From Glandiceps talaboti (lineage: Eukaryota > Hemichordata > Enteropneusta > Spengelidae), in NCBI RefSeq assembly GCF_964340395.1, contig NC_135561.1, positions 1,567,501 to 1,592,500 on the forward strand: 25,000 nt of DNA, in the 5' to 3' direction. A program made the position numbers and the translations under genes. Below, in pieces: positions 24,001-25,000 of this stretch (positions are counted from its first letter, which is position 1; every line of letters starts with the position of its first letter). The notes beneath the pieces were generated by a model that did no database searches, was not told the origin of the DNA, and saw only the letters and a program-made list of their open reading frames with translations.

Positions 24001-24060
24001 TGTATGTGTCTGTGTCTGTGTATGAGTCTTTGTGTGCTTTTGTGCATGGGTTTGTGTGCA

Positions 24061-25000
24061 TGAATGTTAACTCTAAATTTGTCCCTAAATTGTTTATTCA
24101 AATTTTCCGTATTAGAATCGAAAGAACCGATTCGTTATTAAAAGAGAAGAGAAGGTGTGGGCCTCAACGACAATCTTAGAACGGTTTGACACAAGTATTT
24201 CTTGAGTGACTCTTATTGAATGCCAGTAACTTTAGCGGCTCTAAATTAGTGTTTAAGCCTATTTGAGAAATGTTGACTATGAAACCACATTATCAGACAA
24301 GTGGGAATGTAACGAGCCTATCCAAGTACCTTTACAGTCCATTCGGTAATGATATCATTACAAAAGAAAATTAACCAGAATATCAGAGTGTGGTTTAGTT
24401 TAAACATTTCGATATTCAAGGCGATCGTCCAGCCTTCCGTTTCTATTGTGTAGTATTCAATAACAGAACTTTGCAAGCATTACCTGTTTTGTTCTGTTAA
24501 ACCAGGAAATGGCATTTCAAGTTACGCCTTCCTGCTGTCGGCTTTTGTCGAAGTCTTCAAAATATGCAAAGAATGTCAAAAGGCAAAGATTGTGAAAGAG
24601 GCACAGTTCATCGCTGAAAATGTTGTGTGGTATATTTATTTCATAGTTTCATAGGCCAAATTGTTATATCTTATTGATAACTTGGAGATCTGTAGCATCA
24701 CAAGTATATAGGCAAACTAAATTACATTAATTTTGAATTCACTCAGAAATTGTCATTCAAATCAGGAAAGTGAGAGACAGCACGTACATATGGATATCGA
24801 ATATATCCGTTTGAAAGTGGAATTACAACGTAGGTAATGCTTCATATAAAACAAAAATAGCTCTGGAGAATGTTTAGATATATGGTCTATTTTTCTTTAC
24901 TACTGATAACATACCGTAATATATAATATTTCAAGGTTGATGAATAGTTATGTCAAACTAACTACAGGGTAAAAACACGAATTGTACCCTCGGCAAGATG
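24061..25000. other. Intergenic sequence without recognised features
   Basis: Unique AT-rich DNA to the end of the window. No exon, RNA gene or repeat could be supported. Confidence 0.5.

Noticed and set aside
23605-24179. Open frames of 103-159 codons on both strands
   Set aside because: Translations of the compound microsatellite.

Overview
This is an AT-rich metazoan nuclear window dominated by introns and intergenic DNA. There are no bacterial-style packed genes, GT/GC-AG splice sites flank short conserved exons, and long CATA/TATG, TA, CAAA and TCTG microsatellites recur throughout. The repeat content and the gene suggest an invertebrate, possibly marine (mollusc, hemichordate or similar), but the species cannot be named from the sequence.

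The only gene I can support is the 5' part of a Cys-loop ligand-gated ion channel on the minus strand, most like glycine-receptor or other anion-channel subunits. Three coding exons were assembled by eye. Exon 1 (15875 to 15701) carries the start codon, signal peptide and the NYDKKFRPN motif. Exon 2 (8615 to 8548) is exactly 68 bp and continues GPPTNVT...FDSIKEATM. Exon 3 (2183 to 1966) is 218 bp and reads DYGLVIFLRQRWND...WQPDLF...NEK...HSVTTENRLLRIYPNGDV. They join in frame with phases 1, 0 and 2, giving 153 residues plus two bases of the next codon. The intron after exon 3 has a GC donor (AG|GCAAGT). The next exon, expected to hold the Cys-loop, was not found above position 1, so the rest of the gene probably lies outside the window.

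Layout: 1-1965 is the start of intron 3. 2184-8547 is intron 2, with a 22-bp CRE-like tandem array next to exon 3, a CATA microsatellite, two copies of a palindromic MITE-like element and a 41-bp minisatellite. 8616-15700 is intron 1, with a possible decayed LINE endonuclease fragment and a compound TA/TG/TATG/TAGA microsatellite. 15876-25000 is 5' flanking or intergenic DNA holding three more large microsatellites, a 45-bp duplication, a tRNA-like fragment, a ~290-bp foldback element and a GC-rich 40-bp tandem array ending in a G-run. No second gene was recognised there. Most longer open frames in the window are translations of microsatellites.
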